Shown piece after piece: positions 55,447-64,000 of a stretch of 64,000 bases of DNA; position 1 is the first letter of the stretch; the number at the start of each line of letters is the position of its first letter. The position numbers were made by a program, and so were the translations under genes. The DNA is from Thermoguttaceae bacterium (GTDB lineage: Bacteria; Planctomycetota; Planctomycetia; Pirellulales; Thermoguttaceae): assembly GCA_025062105.1 (NCBI GenBank), contig JANXAQ010000255.1:1-64000 (forward strand). The letters are read 5' to 3'. The notes under the pieces were generated by a model. The model had not been told where the DNA came from and made no database searches. It saw only the letters and a program-made list of their open reading frames with translations.

Positions 55447-57435
55447 ATGAGTGGCCGAAAAACAACCCGACGGCAATTTTTGGAGCAAGCAGCCGGGGCG
55501 GCGGTGAGCCCAGTCGCAACCGCTTTCCTGAGCAGTGCCAAGGCCCAACCTGGAGTCCCGAGCAGGGCTGCTTCCACCGAAAAGCCTCCGACGTCCTGGA
55601 CCCGGGTTTCCGAGCATTTGGCCCTGTTCCATGGCCCGGTGAATGTCGGTATCCTTCTGGACGGTCAAGATAAAGCCCTACTGATTGACTGCGGCGATGG
55701 CCGAGTCCAAGAGCTACTGCCCAGTCTGGGCGTCCAGTCGGTTGACAGGATCCTTTTTACCCACCACCATCGAGACCAAGCATGCGGAGCCGGTCGGTTT
55801 ACCCAAAAAGGAGCCAAACTCTTTGTGCCCGCTACTGAACGCCCGTACTTTGAAAAACCAGAACTCTACTGGCAGGACCTAAAACACCGATGGAACTATT
55901 ACCTTTTCCATCCGCATCGGCTGATGTTGGTCGAGGGGGTGCCGGTGGCCGGTGAATGTAAAGAAGATCAACCCATCCGATGGGGGCCGGCCCTGATCCA
56001 CGTGTTGGCAACCCCAGGTCATACCGACGGATCAGTAAGTTTTCTGGTGGAAGTGGATGGACGGCGCGTAATCTTCTGTGGCGACCTGATGTACGACCAC
56101 GGTCAACTCTGGGAATTATACAGCCTACAAAAGGGATTCCGCCGAGGTACACGTCAAATCAGCGATTATCACGGCTTCATGGGTGCTCAATGGGAACTAA
56201 AAGAAAGTCTCCATCGCCTCCAAAAAGCAACCCCCCATCTACTCATCCCTTCCCATGGCCGAATCATCGAAAAGCCGGCCGAGGCCATTGAAGCGGTGAT
56301 CCGCCAAATGGACATCTGCTACGATAAATATGTATCCATTTCCGCCCTTCGGCATTATTTTCCGGAGTTATTTGAAGAGTTTCAGGGACGGCCGGGCCAC
56401 ATGCCGCTTCGACCTGGGCTGCCGGTGCCGGATTGCCTTCGGCACATTGGCACCACTTGGATTCTGGTTTCCCAGCAGAAAAAGGCCGCCTTGGTGATGG
56501 ACTGTGGGCATCCTGGGATTGTCCAAACCCTCCAAGAAATGCAAGCCAAAGGAGAACTCGGCCCCATCGAAGGCCTTTGGATTACCCACTATCATAATGA
56601 TCATGTTGGCGGGGTGGCTGAGTTCCAAAAAACCTTTGATTGCCCATGTATTGCGGACGAACACCTGGCGGCTGTCCTAACCCAACCGATGGCCTGGCGT
56701 TTGCCTTGCATCTGCCCAGATCCAATCCGAGTGCATCGACCGACAAAACATGGAGAATCTTGGAGGTGGCATGAGTATAAACTGACGGCCTTCTACTATC
56801 CGGGTCAAACCCTCTACCACGATGCTCTGCTGGTGGAAAAGGACGATTTGAAGATGCTGTTTATAGGTGATTCGCACACACCGGCCGGCATCGACGATTA
56901 CTGTGCGCAGAATCGCAACTGGCTCGGACAAAATGTCGGTTTTGATCGATGCTTGGCTCTGCTAGAAGAAATCCAGCCTACACATTTATTCAACTGCCAT
57001 GTCGACCTAGGTTTCCATTTCCGACCGGAGGACATCCGGTTCATGCGGGCCAACTTGGCGGAACGGGAAAAACTTTTCGGCCAACTTATGCCCTGGGATC
57101 ATCCTAATTACGGGATGGATGAATCTTGGGTGCGGGCGTTTCCATATGAACAAAAAGCCAAACCCGGTCAATCGCTCAGCCTGCAAGTAGTGATAACGAA
57201 TCATTCGGCAAAGGTCCAGCCCTCGGCAGTGCGAGTGGTTCTGCCTACCGCCTGGGGTGGCGGTACTAGCCATTGGACCCAAGCCTCCATCCCACCTAAA
57301 GCCGAACACGGTCTCCGCCTGCAAATACCGATCCCGGCTTCTGTCCCCCCAGGCCGATATGTCCTGCCGATCGACGTTCGCCACGGCCCCTGGGACCTAC
57401 CGCAATTTGCCGAAACCATCGTCCAAGTCCAGTGA
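55447..57435 (+). CDS. Tat-exported protein with two metallo-beta-lactamase-like domains
   Basis: This 662-residue protein has a twin-arginine signal (KTTRRQFLEQAAGAA). The first MBL-fold domain (about 55-270) has THHHRDQ at 105-111, where the usual second-His position is Gln, plus TPGHTDGS and FCGDLMYD. The second (about 325-540) has the full THYHNDHVGG at 380-389 and LFIGDSH. The C-terminal 110 residues form an Ig-like NEW3-type sandwich (KPGQSLSLQVVITNHS). The first site should therefore be impaired and the second active. Both halves look homologous, so an internal duplication is likely. TTGGAGG lies 8 bases before the ATG at 55447. The gene stands alone. Substrate unknown; hydrolysis of an ester, thioester or lactone is possible. 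Confidence 0.85.
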   Translation: MSGRKTTRRQFLEQAAGAAVSPVATAFLSSAKAQPGVPSRAASTEKPPTSWTRVSEHLALFHGPVNVGILLDGQDKALLIDCGDGRVQELLPSLGVQSVDRILFTHHHRDQACGAGRFTQKGAKLFVPATERPYFEKPELYWQDLKHRWNYYLFHPHRLMLVEGVPVAGECKEDQPIRWGPALIHVLATPGHTDGSVSFLVEVDGRRVIFCGDLMYDHGQLWELYSLQKGFRRGTRQISDYHGFMGAQWELKESLHRLQKATPHLLIPSHGRIIEKPAEAIEAVIRQMDICYDKYVSISALRHYFPELFEEFQGRPGHMPLRPGLPVPDCLRHIGTTWILVSQQKKAALVMDCGHPGIVQTLQEMQAKGELGPIEGLWITHYHNDHVGGVAEFQKTFDCPCIADEHLAAVLTQPMAWRLPCICPDPIRVHRPTKHGESWRWHEYKLTAFYYPGQTLYHDALLVEKDDLKMLFIGDSHTPAGIDDYCAQNRNWLGQNVGFDRCLALLEEIQPTHLFNCHVDLGFHFRPEDIRFMRANLAEREKLFGQLMPWDHPNYGMDESWVRAFPYEQKAKPGQSLSLQVVITNHSAKVQPSAVRVVLPTAWGGGTSHWTQASIPPKAEHGLRLQIPIPASVPPGRYVLPIDVRHGPWDLPQFAETIVQVQ

Positions 57436-57474
57436 GCTGGCAAGGTAACATTGGGAAACCTCTGCATAATCCTA

Positions 57475-57650
57475 GGAACCTCTGTAAAATTTAAGTGGAA
57501 TGTTTTTATATTGGCTTATCCTCCCCCTGACTCAATCTCTAGGGATACAAGCATTCCTAGCACCTCGTAGATGTTCGAATAAAAGAGCCGAAATGCTACA
57601 AAATTAAAAGTTTATCAGTTCACTATGTGTTCAAGATTTTGCAGAGGTTC
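57475..57650 (-). repeat. R1 element, inverted, next to an R1 remnant
   Basis: It runs from GGAACCTCTGTAAAATTTAA to CAAGATTTTGCAGAGGTTC. Just before it, GGAAACCTCTGCATAATCCT is the end of another inverted R1, which suggests insertion of one into the other. Confidence 0.78.
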
Positions 57651-57655
57651 ACCCA

Positions 57656-57805
57656 ACCTCGAGTTTTGCCATTTTTCCTAAGTTGTTTTGTCACTAGAAG
57701 TTGCATTGAACTGTTTTTCGTTCACACAACTTCCTAACTCCAACAATTTCAAAGAGTTAGAACTTTCCCACTTCGGTAGAAGCCCAAAATTGGCAAAAGT
57801 CGAGC
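57656..57805 (+). mobile_element. R2 MITE-like element
   Basis: The ends are ACCTCGAGTTTTGCCATTTT and TTGGCAAAAGTCGAGC, with TA after the right end. The internal CTAACTCC/AGAGTTAG palindrome is intact. Confidence 0.85.
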
Positions 57806-57806
57806 T

Positions 57807-57938
57807 AAGCATATAATGTGTCATTTACACGCCTACTATATGTAGGCTGCAGGGAGTACTAGAAATCCTATATGTTGGGTTTAGAGGCGAAGGCTCCAAA
57901 ATAGTGTAAAAATATCCCTTCGAATGATGCACAGGTTC
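57807..57938 (+). repeat. R1 element, left part missing
   Basis: It begins inside R1 (ACACGCCTACTATATG), with core GGCTGCAGGGAGTACTAG and right end GATGCACAGGTTCC. The missing left part is cut by R2. The stretch 57939-58304 has no recognisable gene. Confidence 0.7.
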
Positions 57939-58304
57939 CATGAGCCAAATCTTAGGACCCCGTTTTCCTGTTCCTTCTATGGCCTGGTTCGAGCAGTCGG
58001 ACTGCTCCCCACAGGAGCTGTCTCGCCCAACTGGAAAAACCAAACCATGTTGGGGACACCTCTAAAGTGGCACATGGAGAAGGTGATATAACTCTCTTGG
58101 AAATACTAGGTTAGAACTATTTTTTCGGACAAACCGACTCTGAACTACCTGTTGTCAAGATAAAATTTCTGAAGAAAGCTCCAGGCTGAGTCTCCACTGG
58201 AGGTCAACGGTTTGTGAGGAAGAGCTGCTGTGGCCGGCTGTAAAAGCCACTTACTCCTAATACACCAGATTACCCTACCGTTGCTCCCCAAAGGATAAAG
58301 CTTC

Positions 58305-58390
58305 GGTGGTTCGGAGGCCTGAGATCGGAAACGACCTAGTGAAATCTGCCGAAAAGACAACAACGGATAAGCGTTTTGGTGGTTCGGAGG
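58305..58390 (+). repeat. imperfect direct repeat in the ispG leader
   Basis: GGTGGTTCGGAGG occurs at 58305-58317 and again at 58378-58390. Both are preceded by GGATAA about ten bases earlier, and they are 73 bases apart. The second copy lies 26 bases before the ispG start. Confidence 0.55.
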
Positions 58391-58416
58391 TCCCGATACT
58401 TAGGGAGGCGTTAAGC

Positions 58417-59604
58417 GTGGTGGGGTTCAGAGCACCATTGGAACCAGGTAGTGGCAAGGGGGTAGATGCACCGGTCCGCAAACCCACCCGGCCGGTGCGG
58501 GTAGGCAGTCTGTGGATCGGCGGCGGACATCCAATCGTTGTGCAAAGCATGTGCGCTACCCGCACCTCGGATGTTTCGGCAACCGTGGCGCAAATCCATC
58601 AATTGGCCAAGGCGGGGGCTGGGATCGTACGCCTGGCCGTGGATAACCGCCAAGAAGTCCAGGCCCTGGTCCAAATCCGCCAACAGGTAGATGCCAACCT
58701 GGCTGTGGATTTGCAGGAAAACTATCGACTAGCTGCCGAAGTGGCTCCATGGGTACAAAAGATTCGGTATAATCCGGGCCATCTTCATCATCAGGAACCC
58801 CGCCGACCCTGGGAGGATAAAGTCCGATGGCTAGCTGAGGTAGCTGCGCAGCATGACTGCGCAGTGCGGATAGGCGTTAACTGCGGCTCGGTAGATCCAG
58901 TCATTAAAGCCCGGTTCCCACCTGAGGACGCCCTAGGCCCCATGTTGGCCAGTGCGCTGGAACATTGTGAACTGCTGGATCGGCTGGGTTTTACTCGATA
59001 TTGTGTGTCCCTCAAAGACTCCGATCCCCGAAAGGTCGTAGAAGCCAACCGGCGATTTGCCCTCCAGAGGCCGGAGGTGCCGTTACATTTAGGGGTAACC
59101 GAAGCTGGCCTGCCGCCGGAGGGAATCCGAAAAACACGCTGGGCACTTCAGACTCTGTTGGCCGAGGGGATCGGCGATACTATTCGGGTGTCGCTTACCG
59201 TACCGGCAGAGAAGAAATATCTGGAAGTTGAGGCGGGGTTAGCGATTTTGGCCGACTTGGCTGCTGGCCGACTGGAGCCACCGCCTTGGCAGACCGACCG
59301 CAAACTGAACATTGTCAGTTGCCCAAGCTGCTCCCGCGTGGAGAACGAGATGTTCGTTCAGCTGGCCGAAAAAGTCCGCCAACTGGCCGAACCTTTCCAG
59401 CAGCTGCCCATCACTATTGCCGTCATGGGCTGCCGAGTCAATGGCCCCGGCGAAACCGACACGGCCGATCTGGGCTTATGGTGCGGCCCCAGCCGGGTGA
59501 ACCTGAAACGAGGCAGCCAACTGGTCGGTTCCTTTAGCTACGAAGAAATCCTTACCCGTCTGGAATTAGAACTCCGCCAACTCTGGTCCCAACATCGACA
59601 ATAG
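58417..59604 (+). CDS. ispG: 4-hydroxy-3-methylbut-2-enyl diphosphate synthase IspG
   Basis: This is the Fe-S enzyme of the methylerythritol phosphate pathway that makes HMBPP from the cyclic diphosphate. The 395-residue chain has the N-terminal TIM barrel ([41 protein letters not shown]) and a C-terminal Fe-S domain with SCPSCSR near 300. [10 protein letters not shown] gives the third Cys and the Glu ligand of the 4Fe-4S cluster. It is the short, bacterial two-domain form without the plant-type insert. GTG at 58417 is chosen because AGGGAGG lies 9 bases upstream; the frame is open further up to 58306. It stands alone. Confidence 0.95.
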   Translation: MVGFRAPLEPGSGKGVDAPVRKPTRPVRVGSLWIGGGHPIVVQSMCATRTSDVSATVAQIHQLAKAGAGIVRLAVDNRQEVQALVQIRQQVDANLAVDLQENYRLAAEVAPWVQKIRYNPGHLHHQEPRRPWEDKVRWLAEVAAQHDCAVRIGVNCGSVDPVIKARFPPEDALGPMLASALEHCELLDRLGFTRYCVSLKDSDPRKVVEANRRFALQRPEVPLHLGVTEAGLPPEGIRKTRWALQTLLAEGIGDTIRVSLTVPAEKKYLEVEAGLAILADLAAGRLEPPPWQTDRKLNIVSCPSCSRVENEMFVQLAEKVRQLAEPFQQLPITIAVMGCRVNGPGETDTADLGLWCGPSRVNLKRGSQLVGSFSYEEILTRLELELRQLWSQHRQ

Positions 59605-59628
59605 CCTCTTAGTTTCAAAAATTACAAG

Positions 59629-59779
59629 CTCGCCTTTCGCCAATTTCTAAACTCGAGTTTTGCCAATTTCTTGACTGGAGTCCTCCTTGGGATGTTCTAA
59701 CCCACAAAAATGTTGGAGTTAGGGATTTTTTCTGAACAAAAAGTAGTGAATCCTCTGCATCAGTCAACAGAGATCTTTT
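59629..59779 (+). repeat. R2 element, degenerate, with a duplicated left end
   Basis: Two left ends follow each other: CTCGCCTTTCGCCAATTTC at 59631 and CTCGAGTTTTGCCAATTTC at 59653. The middle GTTGGAGTTAGG is present and the right end is missing. Confidence 0.55.
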
Positions 59780-59931
59780 AACTTGACTTTTGGCAGTTTT
59801 AGCATCTCTGGGATAGAGAACACTCGACCTGGTTGCACCTATTGGAGTTAGGAAATTGGTTATCCAAACGAAGGTTTCGCCGTAACTGCCAGAGGCAAAA
59901 GAGATTAAGAAAAATGGCAAAAGTCGAACGT
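59780..59931 (+). mobile_element. R2 MITE-like element
   Basis: The ends are AACTTGACTTTTGGCAG and AATGGCAAAAGTCGAACGT. The block TATTGGAGTTAGGAAAT is typical. Confidence 0.8.
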
Positions 59932-59933
59932 AA

Positions 59934-60110
59934 GGAATCTTTGTATAATTTAAATGAAATATTTTTACACGATCCTAGGGTCCCGCCTCTAACCCAACAT
60001 ATTGAGTTGCTGGCAACCTCCAACAGTGGCTTTTGAATACGATGGACTGATTCCTATAGAATCAGAAGTTCGTTGATTTCCCTATATCTTCAGTATTTTC
60101 CAGAGGTTCT
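59934..60110 (-). repeat. R1 element, inverted, at the zinc-ribbon gene stop
   Basis: It runs from GGAATCTTTGTATAATTTAA to TTTTCCAGAGGTTC. Its last base is one base away from the TAA stop codon of the minus-strand gene ending at 60112. Confidence 0.8.
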
Positions 60111-60111
60111 G

Positions 60112-60828
60112 TTATTCAGGTAGATAGAGGAGTCGGCCGCAGGATTTACAGAAGACGACTTCGTTGAGTTTGATTTTGCTGATCATGTTAATGGGCACCT
60201 GCTGGTGGCACCCTCCACAGGACTGGCCTTCCACGGGGGCCAAAGCCTGCTCGCCCCGTTGGCGGAGCAGTCGATAGTAGATGTCGCGGATATCCTCGGA
60301 AAGGAATTTTTCCTGTTGGGCCAGCTCGGCTTCCACCCGTCGGATTTCGGCCTCTAATATGGGCTGTTGGTTCTGGACGTCTTGGCGTAGTTTTTCCAGT
60401 TCCGCTTTGGCGACGGCTAGATCGGCCTGAGCCTGGTCTAGGCTGAGTTTAAATTGGTCGAGTTTTTCTAGACCTTCTAGGATTTCATCTTCAAGGACGC
60501 TATTGGCCATTTTCACAGCTTTAATCTGTTCCAGAAGTGCCTGATATTCGGCATTGGTTTTGGCTTCGTTCAGCTGGCGTTGATAGCGTTTGACTTTTTC
60601 TTCTCCTTCGCGGAGTTGGAGTTGTTTTTCATCGACGGCCATGCGATGGGCTCTGGCCTCCGCTTGCAGTTGGGCTAGACGCTCTGCAAGGCGTTGGACG
60701 TGGGCTTGGCGAGCCTGGATAAGGCGGGGGCCTCGGGCCAGCCGTTCCCGCAGATCCGCCAACTGCCGATGAATCCGATGCAACGTCCGTAATAAGTCCA
60801 AAGTAACCGGGCTTTGGGAAGTATCCAT
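60112..60828 (-). CDS. coiled-coil protein with C4 zinc ribbon
   Basis: This protein has about 238 residues. It is a long antiparallel coiled coil (about 10-190, with RIHRQLADLRERLARGP at the start), followed by a zinc ribbon with Cys pairs CGGC near 203 and CKSC near 227, as in the zf-RING_7/DUF164 family. The family is widespread and proposed to bind nucleic acids or act in translation or RNA handling; its exact role is not settled. The ATG at 60828 is preferred; an in-frame GTG four codons upstream (60840) is an alternative. It lies downstream of rpoD on the same strand, but a clear rpoD terminator separates them, so it likely has its own promoter in the AT-rich 60841-60900 stretch. Confidence 0.88.
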   Translation of the reverse strand: MDTSQSPVTLDLLRTLHRIHRQLADLRERLARGPRLIQARQAHVQRLAERLAQLQAEARAHRMAVDEKQLQLREGEEKVKRYQRQLNEAKTNAEYQALLEQIKAVKMANSVLEDEILEGLEKLDQFKLSLDQAQADLAVAKAELEKLRQDVQNQQPILEAEIRRVEAELAQQEKFLSEDIRDIYYRLLRQRGEQALAPVEGQSCGGCHQQVPINMISKIKLNEVVFCKSCGRLLYLPE

Positions 60829-60959
60829 GGAAAGACTCACTCAATAAAGTACACAATCTATAGAAAATACAAAATATGCACAAAATAAATAATTTTATCT
60901 CCTCCCTAACCCCCCAGAACAAACCGCTTCCTTTGGGCTCCGGAAGCACTTTTTAAATT

Positions 60960-60998
60960 AAATAAAAAAGCCGCTGATTCTCCCAAAGAACCAGCGGC
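60960..60998 (-). terminator. Rho-independent terminator of rpoD
   Basis: Read on the minus strand, GCCGCTG and CAGCGGC form a 7-bp GC-rich stem, extended by GTTCT pairing with an imperfect AGAAT. It is followed directly by TTTTTTATTTAATTT. It lies about 125 bases after the rpoD stop codon and fits the classical form. Confidence 0.85.
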
Positions 60999-61124
60999 AT
61001 TGCCTCCTTTTGCACAAAGGCGAGGCAACCGACGGATGATTGGCCCCGCCAACACAAGGCGGGAAGAAGAATTATCCCCCCCAAACGAAGGAAATGGCAC
61101 CCCTCAATGAAACAAACTGCTGAA

Positions 61125-62780
61125 TTAGCCTGCTTTCCGCTCCAGAAAACCGACCAACTGAGAGGCCCGGACTGGATGCTGAAGTTTGGAGAGGGCTTTG
61201 GCTTCAATTTGCCGAACCCGTTCCCGGGTAACTTTGAAAATCCGCCCCACCTCTTCCAGGGTATATGGAGACCCATCCATAAGACCATACCGGAGCCGAA
61301 TGATCTCCCGCTCCCGATAGGTAAGGGTCTTAAGAAGGGCTTCAATTTTTTGCTGCAAGAGGGCATGGTGGGCAGCTCGATCAGGCCGATGCGAGTTAAA
61401 ATCTTCGACGAAATCTCCAATACAACTTTCTTCGCTGTCGCCCATAGGTCGATCTAGACTAATGGGTTGACGGCCCATGTTCAAGACCCGGCGGGTCTCT
61501 TCGACCGACAGATTGACTGCCGCTGCTAATTCTTCTGTTGTCGGTTCTCGGCCCAATTCTTGCAAGAGGGTCTGGGAAGTATTTTTCAATTTTCCCAGCA
61601 TGTCGATGATATGGACTGGAATCCGGATGGTACGGGCCTGCTCGGCAATGGCGCGGGTAATGGCTTGCCGAATCCACCAAGTAGCATAGGTGGAAAACTT
61701 GTAGCCCCGCCGATACTCGTATTTATCCACTGCCCGCATCAGACCGGTATTGCCTTCTTGAATCAGATCCAAAAAACTCAGGCCTCGGTTTCGATACTTT
61801 TTGGCAATGGAGACTACCAGGCGCAAATTCCCACTGGAAAGTTGGCGTTTGGCCTCTTCATAGGCCTGGAATTGCTGGGCGATTTGTTGGCAGCGGGTGC
61901 GCAGACTTCGTGGGCTTTCCTGGGTTTGAACCATCAGGTGGCGTAATTCTTTGCGCAGTTGTGCCAAGCGGCTCCGGGCGGTAGGATCGCCCTTCAAGCA
62001 GCCAATCTCCTGGCGCAGCGCATCCATTCGGGCGGAAGCTTCTTGCAGATGCCGCATCATGGCCTGAATCCGACGGGTCCGAAGGCTAAGTTCTTCTAAA
62101 AGGATCAAGATTTTCCGCCTCCTGCGCAGAAACCGACGTCGAGCCTCTGCACGCTGTTCCGGCGGTGTGGATCGGCGGATCAATTTCGCAAAATCCTCCT
62201 GATTGGCCTCCATTAGCTGCTTAATGGTTTTCAGATTGTGCGGCATTCGCCGTTGGATTTGTTCTTTTGTTAAGCCCTCGGTCAGGGAGACTTTGATCGT
62301 CCGGTCGAACGGCAGATGCCCTTTGAAAACTTTCAGTAAGGTGTGATAAGTAGCTCGGCTGGCTAGGTAACAGCCCAATACACTCCGCCGGAATCGCTTC
62401 CGGGTAACTTCAATCTTTTTAGCTAAAGCGATTTCTTCTTCACGAGTTAAAAGCGGAATTTCAGACATCTGGGCCAAATACAACCGGATGGGATCGCTGG
62501 ACCATTTGGCCTTTTCTTGCAAAGGCGCTGCGCAGAGCGATTCCTCAGCTCCGGAGGGGTCCCCGGAGGCAGGATTATTCTGGGCGTTGAAAAACTCCGG
62601 TTCTGGCGATTTTTCTACTAGCTCCACTCCCGCCCGATCCAAGGCCCTCAGAAGGGCATCGATCCGTTCTGGGTTAACTTTTTCATCCGGAAGGTATTGG
62701 GTGACTTGATCATAGGTTAGATATCCTTGGGCTTTTCCTTTGGCCACTAATTTGTGCAATTCTTGTTCGAAGTTTTCCAC
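61125..62780 (-). CDS. rpoD: primary RNA polymerase sigma factor (sigma-70)
   Basis: This 551-residue primary sigma factor shows region 1.1 (about 1-55, [20 protein letters not shown]), region 1.2 ([21 protein letters not shown]) and a long non-conserved helical insert (about 140-320). Region 2 follows ([36 protein letters not shown]), then region 3 ([11 protein letters not shown]) and region 4 ([34 protein letters not shown]). GTG at 62780 is chosen as start, because GAAGGAG lies 7 bases upstream and region 1.1 begins right there; the frame runs open further upstream to 62879 without similarity. dnaG ends 850 bases upstream on the same strand. A Rho-independent terminator follows. Confidence 0.95.
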   Translation of the reverse strand: MENFEQELHKLVAKGKAQGYLTYDQVTQYLPDEKVNPERIDALLRALDRAGVELVEKSPEPEFFNAQNNPASGDPSGAEESLCAAPLQEKAKWSSDPIRLYLAQMSEIPLLTREEEIALAKKIEVTRKRFRRSVLGCYLASRATYHTLLKVFKGHLPFDRTIKVSLTEGLTKEQIQRRMPHNLKTIKQLMEANQEDFAKLIRRSTPPEQRAEARRRFLRRRRKILILLEELSLRTRRIQAMMRHLQEASARMDALRQEIGCLKGDPTARSRLAQLRKELRHLMVQTQESPRSLRTRCQQIAQQFQAYEEAKRQLSSGNLRLVVSIAKKYRNRGLSFLDLIQEGNTGLMRAVDKYEYRRGYKFSTYATWWIRQAITRAIAEQARTIRIPVHIIDMLGKLKNTSQTLLQELGREPTTEELAAAVNLSVEETRRVLNMGRQPISLDRPMGDSEESCIGDFVEDFNSHRPDRAAHHALLQQKIEALLKTLTYREREIIRLRYGLMDGSPYTLEEVGRIFKVTRERVRQIEAKALSKLQHPVRASQLVGFLERKAG

Positions 62781-62954
62781 ATCCTTGCTCCTTCGAAAGA
62801 TAATGGAAATCTGTTTCCTGCCAGACTCCCACACCCGGAAGGCAGAGACCTCCGGGTTCGGAAAAAACGGCGTGGGCATTTCGGGTCAGTATGGGAATCA
62901 GCCTAAGAAAACCTAATTCCTTTGGGCCCACACTCTATGGAAGTGCTCCATCAT

Positions 62955-63050
62955 GGTGAGGATATATCTTTATACCATTTGGATTTCCTCCCCTCTCTGA
63001 GTTCATAGATAGGATTGCTCGTACCGGGAACAGCCCTCTTTAGGCATCGA
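62955..63050 (-). repeat. R1 fragment, inverted
   Basis: The piece ATATATCTTTATACCATTT and the following TCCTCCCCTCTCTGAG match the complement of the R1 right half. Both ends are gone. Confidence 0.5.
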
Positions 63051-63071
63051 AATCACGCAGCTTAAGACGTA

Positions 63072-63226
63072 GAGGCCATCCTGAAATGAGATTTAAACGG
63101 TTACCGACGAGTTTTTGGGCTGACCGGCCCGTCTGGGAAAAGTCGGTAAATTAGAGGTTTTGAGCATTTTGGACTTTCCTGGTAGTTCTCTGCTGGTAAA
63201 CAGGAAAAGCTTTTCGACGCAGCCTC
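63072..63226 (-). mobile_element. R4 MITE-like element
   Basis: It begins GAGGCCATCCTGAAAT and ends AAAGCTTTTCGACGCAGCCTC. It is inverted relative to 53073-53229 and aligns along its length. It lies between dnaG and rpoD. Confidence 0.75.
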
Positions 63227-63228
63227 TT

Positions 63229-63345
63229 TACTCGACTTTTGGCGTTTCGGGCTCAGCCGAGTAGAAGAATGCTCTAGCTGCCGATCCCTATCGGAGTTCG
63301 GGAATCGGGTACCCACAGAGTTGTCTGGCGCTACCTACTGGAGAT
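63229..63345 (+). repeat. R2 element, right end missing
   Basis: The left end TACTCGACTTTTGGCGTTT and the middle TATCGGAGTTCGGGAAT match R2. A possible R1 end trace (TTCAGATTTTCGCTGAGATTC) follows at 63350. The rest of the gap to 63631 shows nothing else. Confidence 0.6.
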
Positions 63346-63631
63346 ATGTTCAGATTTTCGCTGAGATTCTTTACCGAGATGTCGGATGGCGGGGGAGGCC
63401 GCTGCCACCAAATCCTATACCGCTGCTTAGAGAGCCGGAAACTGGCTATCATCTCATGGAAAAAGCGGGAGGGCGAGCTTGATTCTGACAGCCGCCCTAA
63501 CCCAGAAGCAAAGAAGGCCTTGGGCGGATGGGAAAAGAATAGGCTGGCGTTATTCGATAGAGTGCAGCCATAAGGATCTGGGGTTGGCCGCCCCGGCCCG
63601 AAGCAATTCAGAAAAACAGAGTAGCCTTCCA

Positions 63632-64000
63632 TTAGTCTGGCAATCCGTTGCACTCCGAAGTCTCCAAGGAGGACTTCTTCCCTTCCGTGGGGCAAGTAAT
63701 CCCATGGCGGATCCGTTGCTGCTGGAGGAGTTGGCGAAGCCACTGGTGCTCATCTTCCGGCCTCGCAAGGTCCGGTGGTAGGCTTGCCGTTCGAACCAAC
63801 GCCTCCAGTTGAGTCGCTCGACGAAAATAGCACTGTTTCAACGCCTCAAGCAGTTCCAACGGATCGTGGATATTTTGGGCTAGTCCCTCTTCATCCAGTT
63901 CCACTAATAGATTTTGTAATTCCGGTTGTTCGAATTCCAACAACAGCCTATGAAAATCGGGCAACTGGCCTGCCTCGGCCAACTGACAGCTTGTCCAGTA
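63632..64000 (-). CDS. dnaG: DNA primase DnaG, C-terminal part only
   Basis: The frame is open to the window edge, so only the last 122 residues are visible. The segment has no catalytic motif. Its pattern fits the C-terminal helicase-binding end of planctomycete DnaG primases: FHRLLLEFEQPELQNLLVEL, then a DPLELLEAL helix, then EDEHQWLRQLLQQQRIRHG. Its place directly upstream of rpoD on the same strand matches the widespread rpsU-dnaG-rpoD macromolecular synthesis order. About 22 residues follow the RIRHG block and are not part of the typical ending. The identity is inferred from pattern and context; the catalytic part lies outside the window. Confidence 0.68.
   Translation of the reverse strand, partial: YWTSCQLAEAGQLPDFHRLLLEFEQPELQNLLVELDEEGLAQNIHDPLELLEALKQCYFRRATQLEALVRTASLPPDLARPEDEHQWLRQLLQQQRIRHGITCPTEGKKSSLETSECNGLPD

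Overview
The window looks like a chromosomal segment of a planctomycete, probably from the Pirellulales side of the phylum. This rests on gene content rather than a marker gene. It carries Tat-exported Gfo/Idh/MocA oxidoreductases, a ThuA-DUF1080 fusion, a PEP-CTERM protein, a DUF362/polyferredoxin pair, an ECF sigma factor with a very long Pro/Gln-rich anti-sigma partner, and a dnaG-rpoD-zinc-ribbon block with the usual planctomycete domain endings. No rRNA, tRNA or CRISPR array is visible.

Layout. 1-1025: repeats. 1.0-7.4 kb: rlmN, then on the minus strand a large hybrid histidine kinase followed by a degenerate-receiver/RsbW-type ATPase protein. 7.4-9.7 kb: repeat-filled. 9.7-14.7 kb (minus): a VWA membrane protein and two exported TPR proteins. 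15.4-21.4 kb (plus): def, an exported metallophosphoesterase, and a DUF362 plus polyferredoxin operon. 21.7-23.6 kb (minus): an M2-like metallopeptidase. 24.9-27.5 kb (plus): a GT2 glycosyltransferase and a distant BshC-like protein. 28.5 kb (minus): cutA. 30.3-41.7 kb: an exported carbohydrate cluster with ThuA-DUF1080, two Tat-signal Gfo/Idh proteins, a PEP-CTERM protein, a glycoside-hydrolase-like protein and an exported hypothetical. 41.9-47.6 kb (minus): a YhaN/SbcC-like coiled-coil ATPase and a catalytically degenerate YhaO/SbcD-like partner. 48.1-52.4 kb (plus): ECF sigma factor and anti-sigma. 53.2-54.4 kb (minus): GYF-domain membrane protein. 55.4-59.6 kb (plus): a double metallo-beta-lactamase-fold protein and ispG. 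60.1-64.0 kb (minus): zinc-ribbon coiled-coil protein, rpoD and the 3' end of dnaG.

The most striking feature is between the genes. Almost every intergenic gap outside roughly 30.0-45.8 kb is built from at least six families of short non-coding elements with terminal inverted repeats, here named R1 to R6. R1 is about 188 bp with ends GGAACCTCTGCA. R2 is about 150 bp, ends AGCTCGACTTTTGCCA, flanked by TA. R3 is about 295 bp, ends CTCGCTGTTATACACA, with a 10-bp target duplication. R4 is about 157 bp, ends GAGGCTGTCC, flanked by TTA in one copy. R5 is about 111 bp, ends GGCTCTGnGGAAA, with 8-9-bp duplications in all three copies. R6 is about 255 bp with ends GTACTTTC. They are nested in each other (R1 in R1, R1 in R2, R1 in R3), so insertion order can be read. 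Several insertions sit exactly on stop codons, and one R2 end appears to supply the start codon of a gene. No transposase is present, so these behave as MITE-like non-autonomous elements. The 30-41 kb cluster instead carries a different set of GC-rich hairpin repeats (R8 and R9). Repeat names are mine; all repeat boundaries were aligned by eye.
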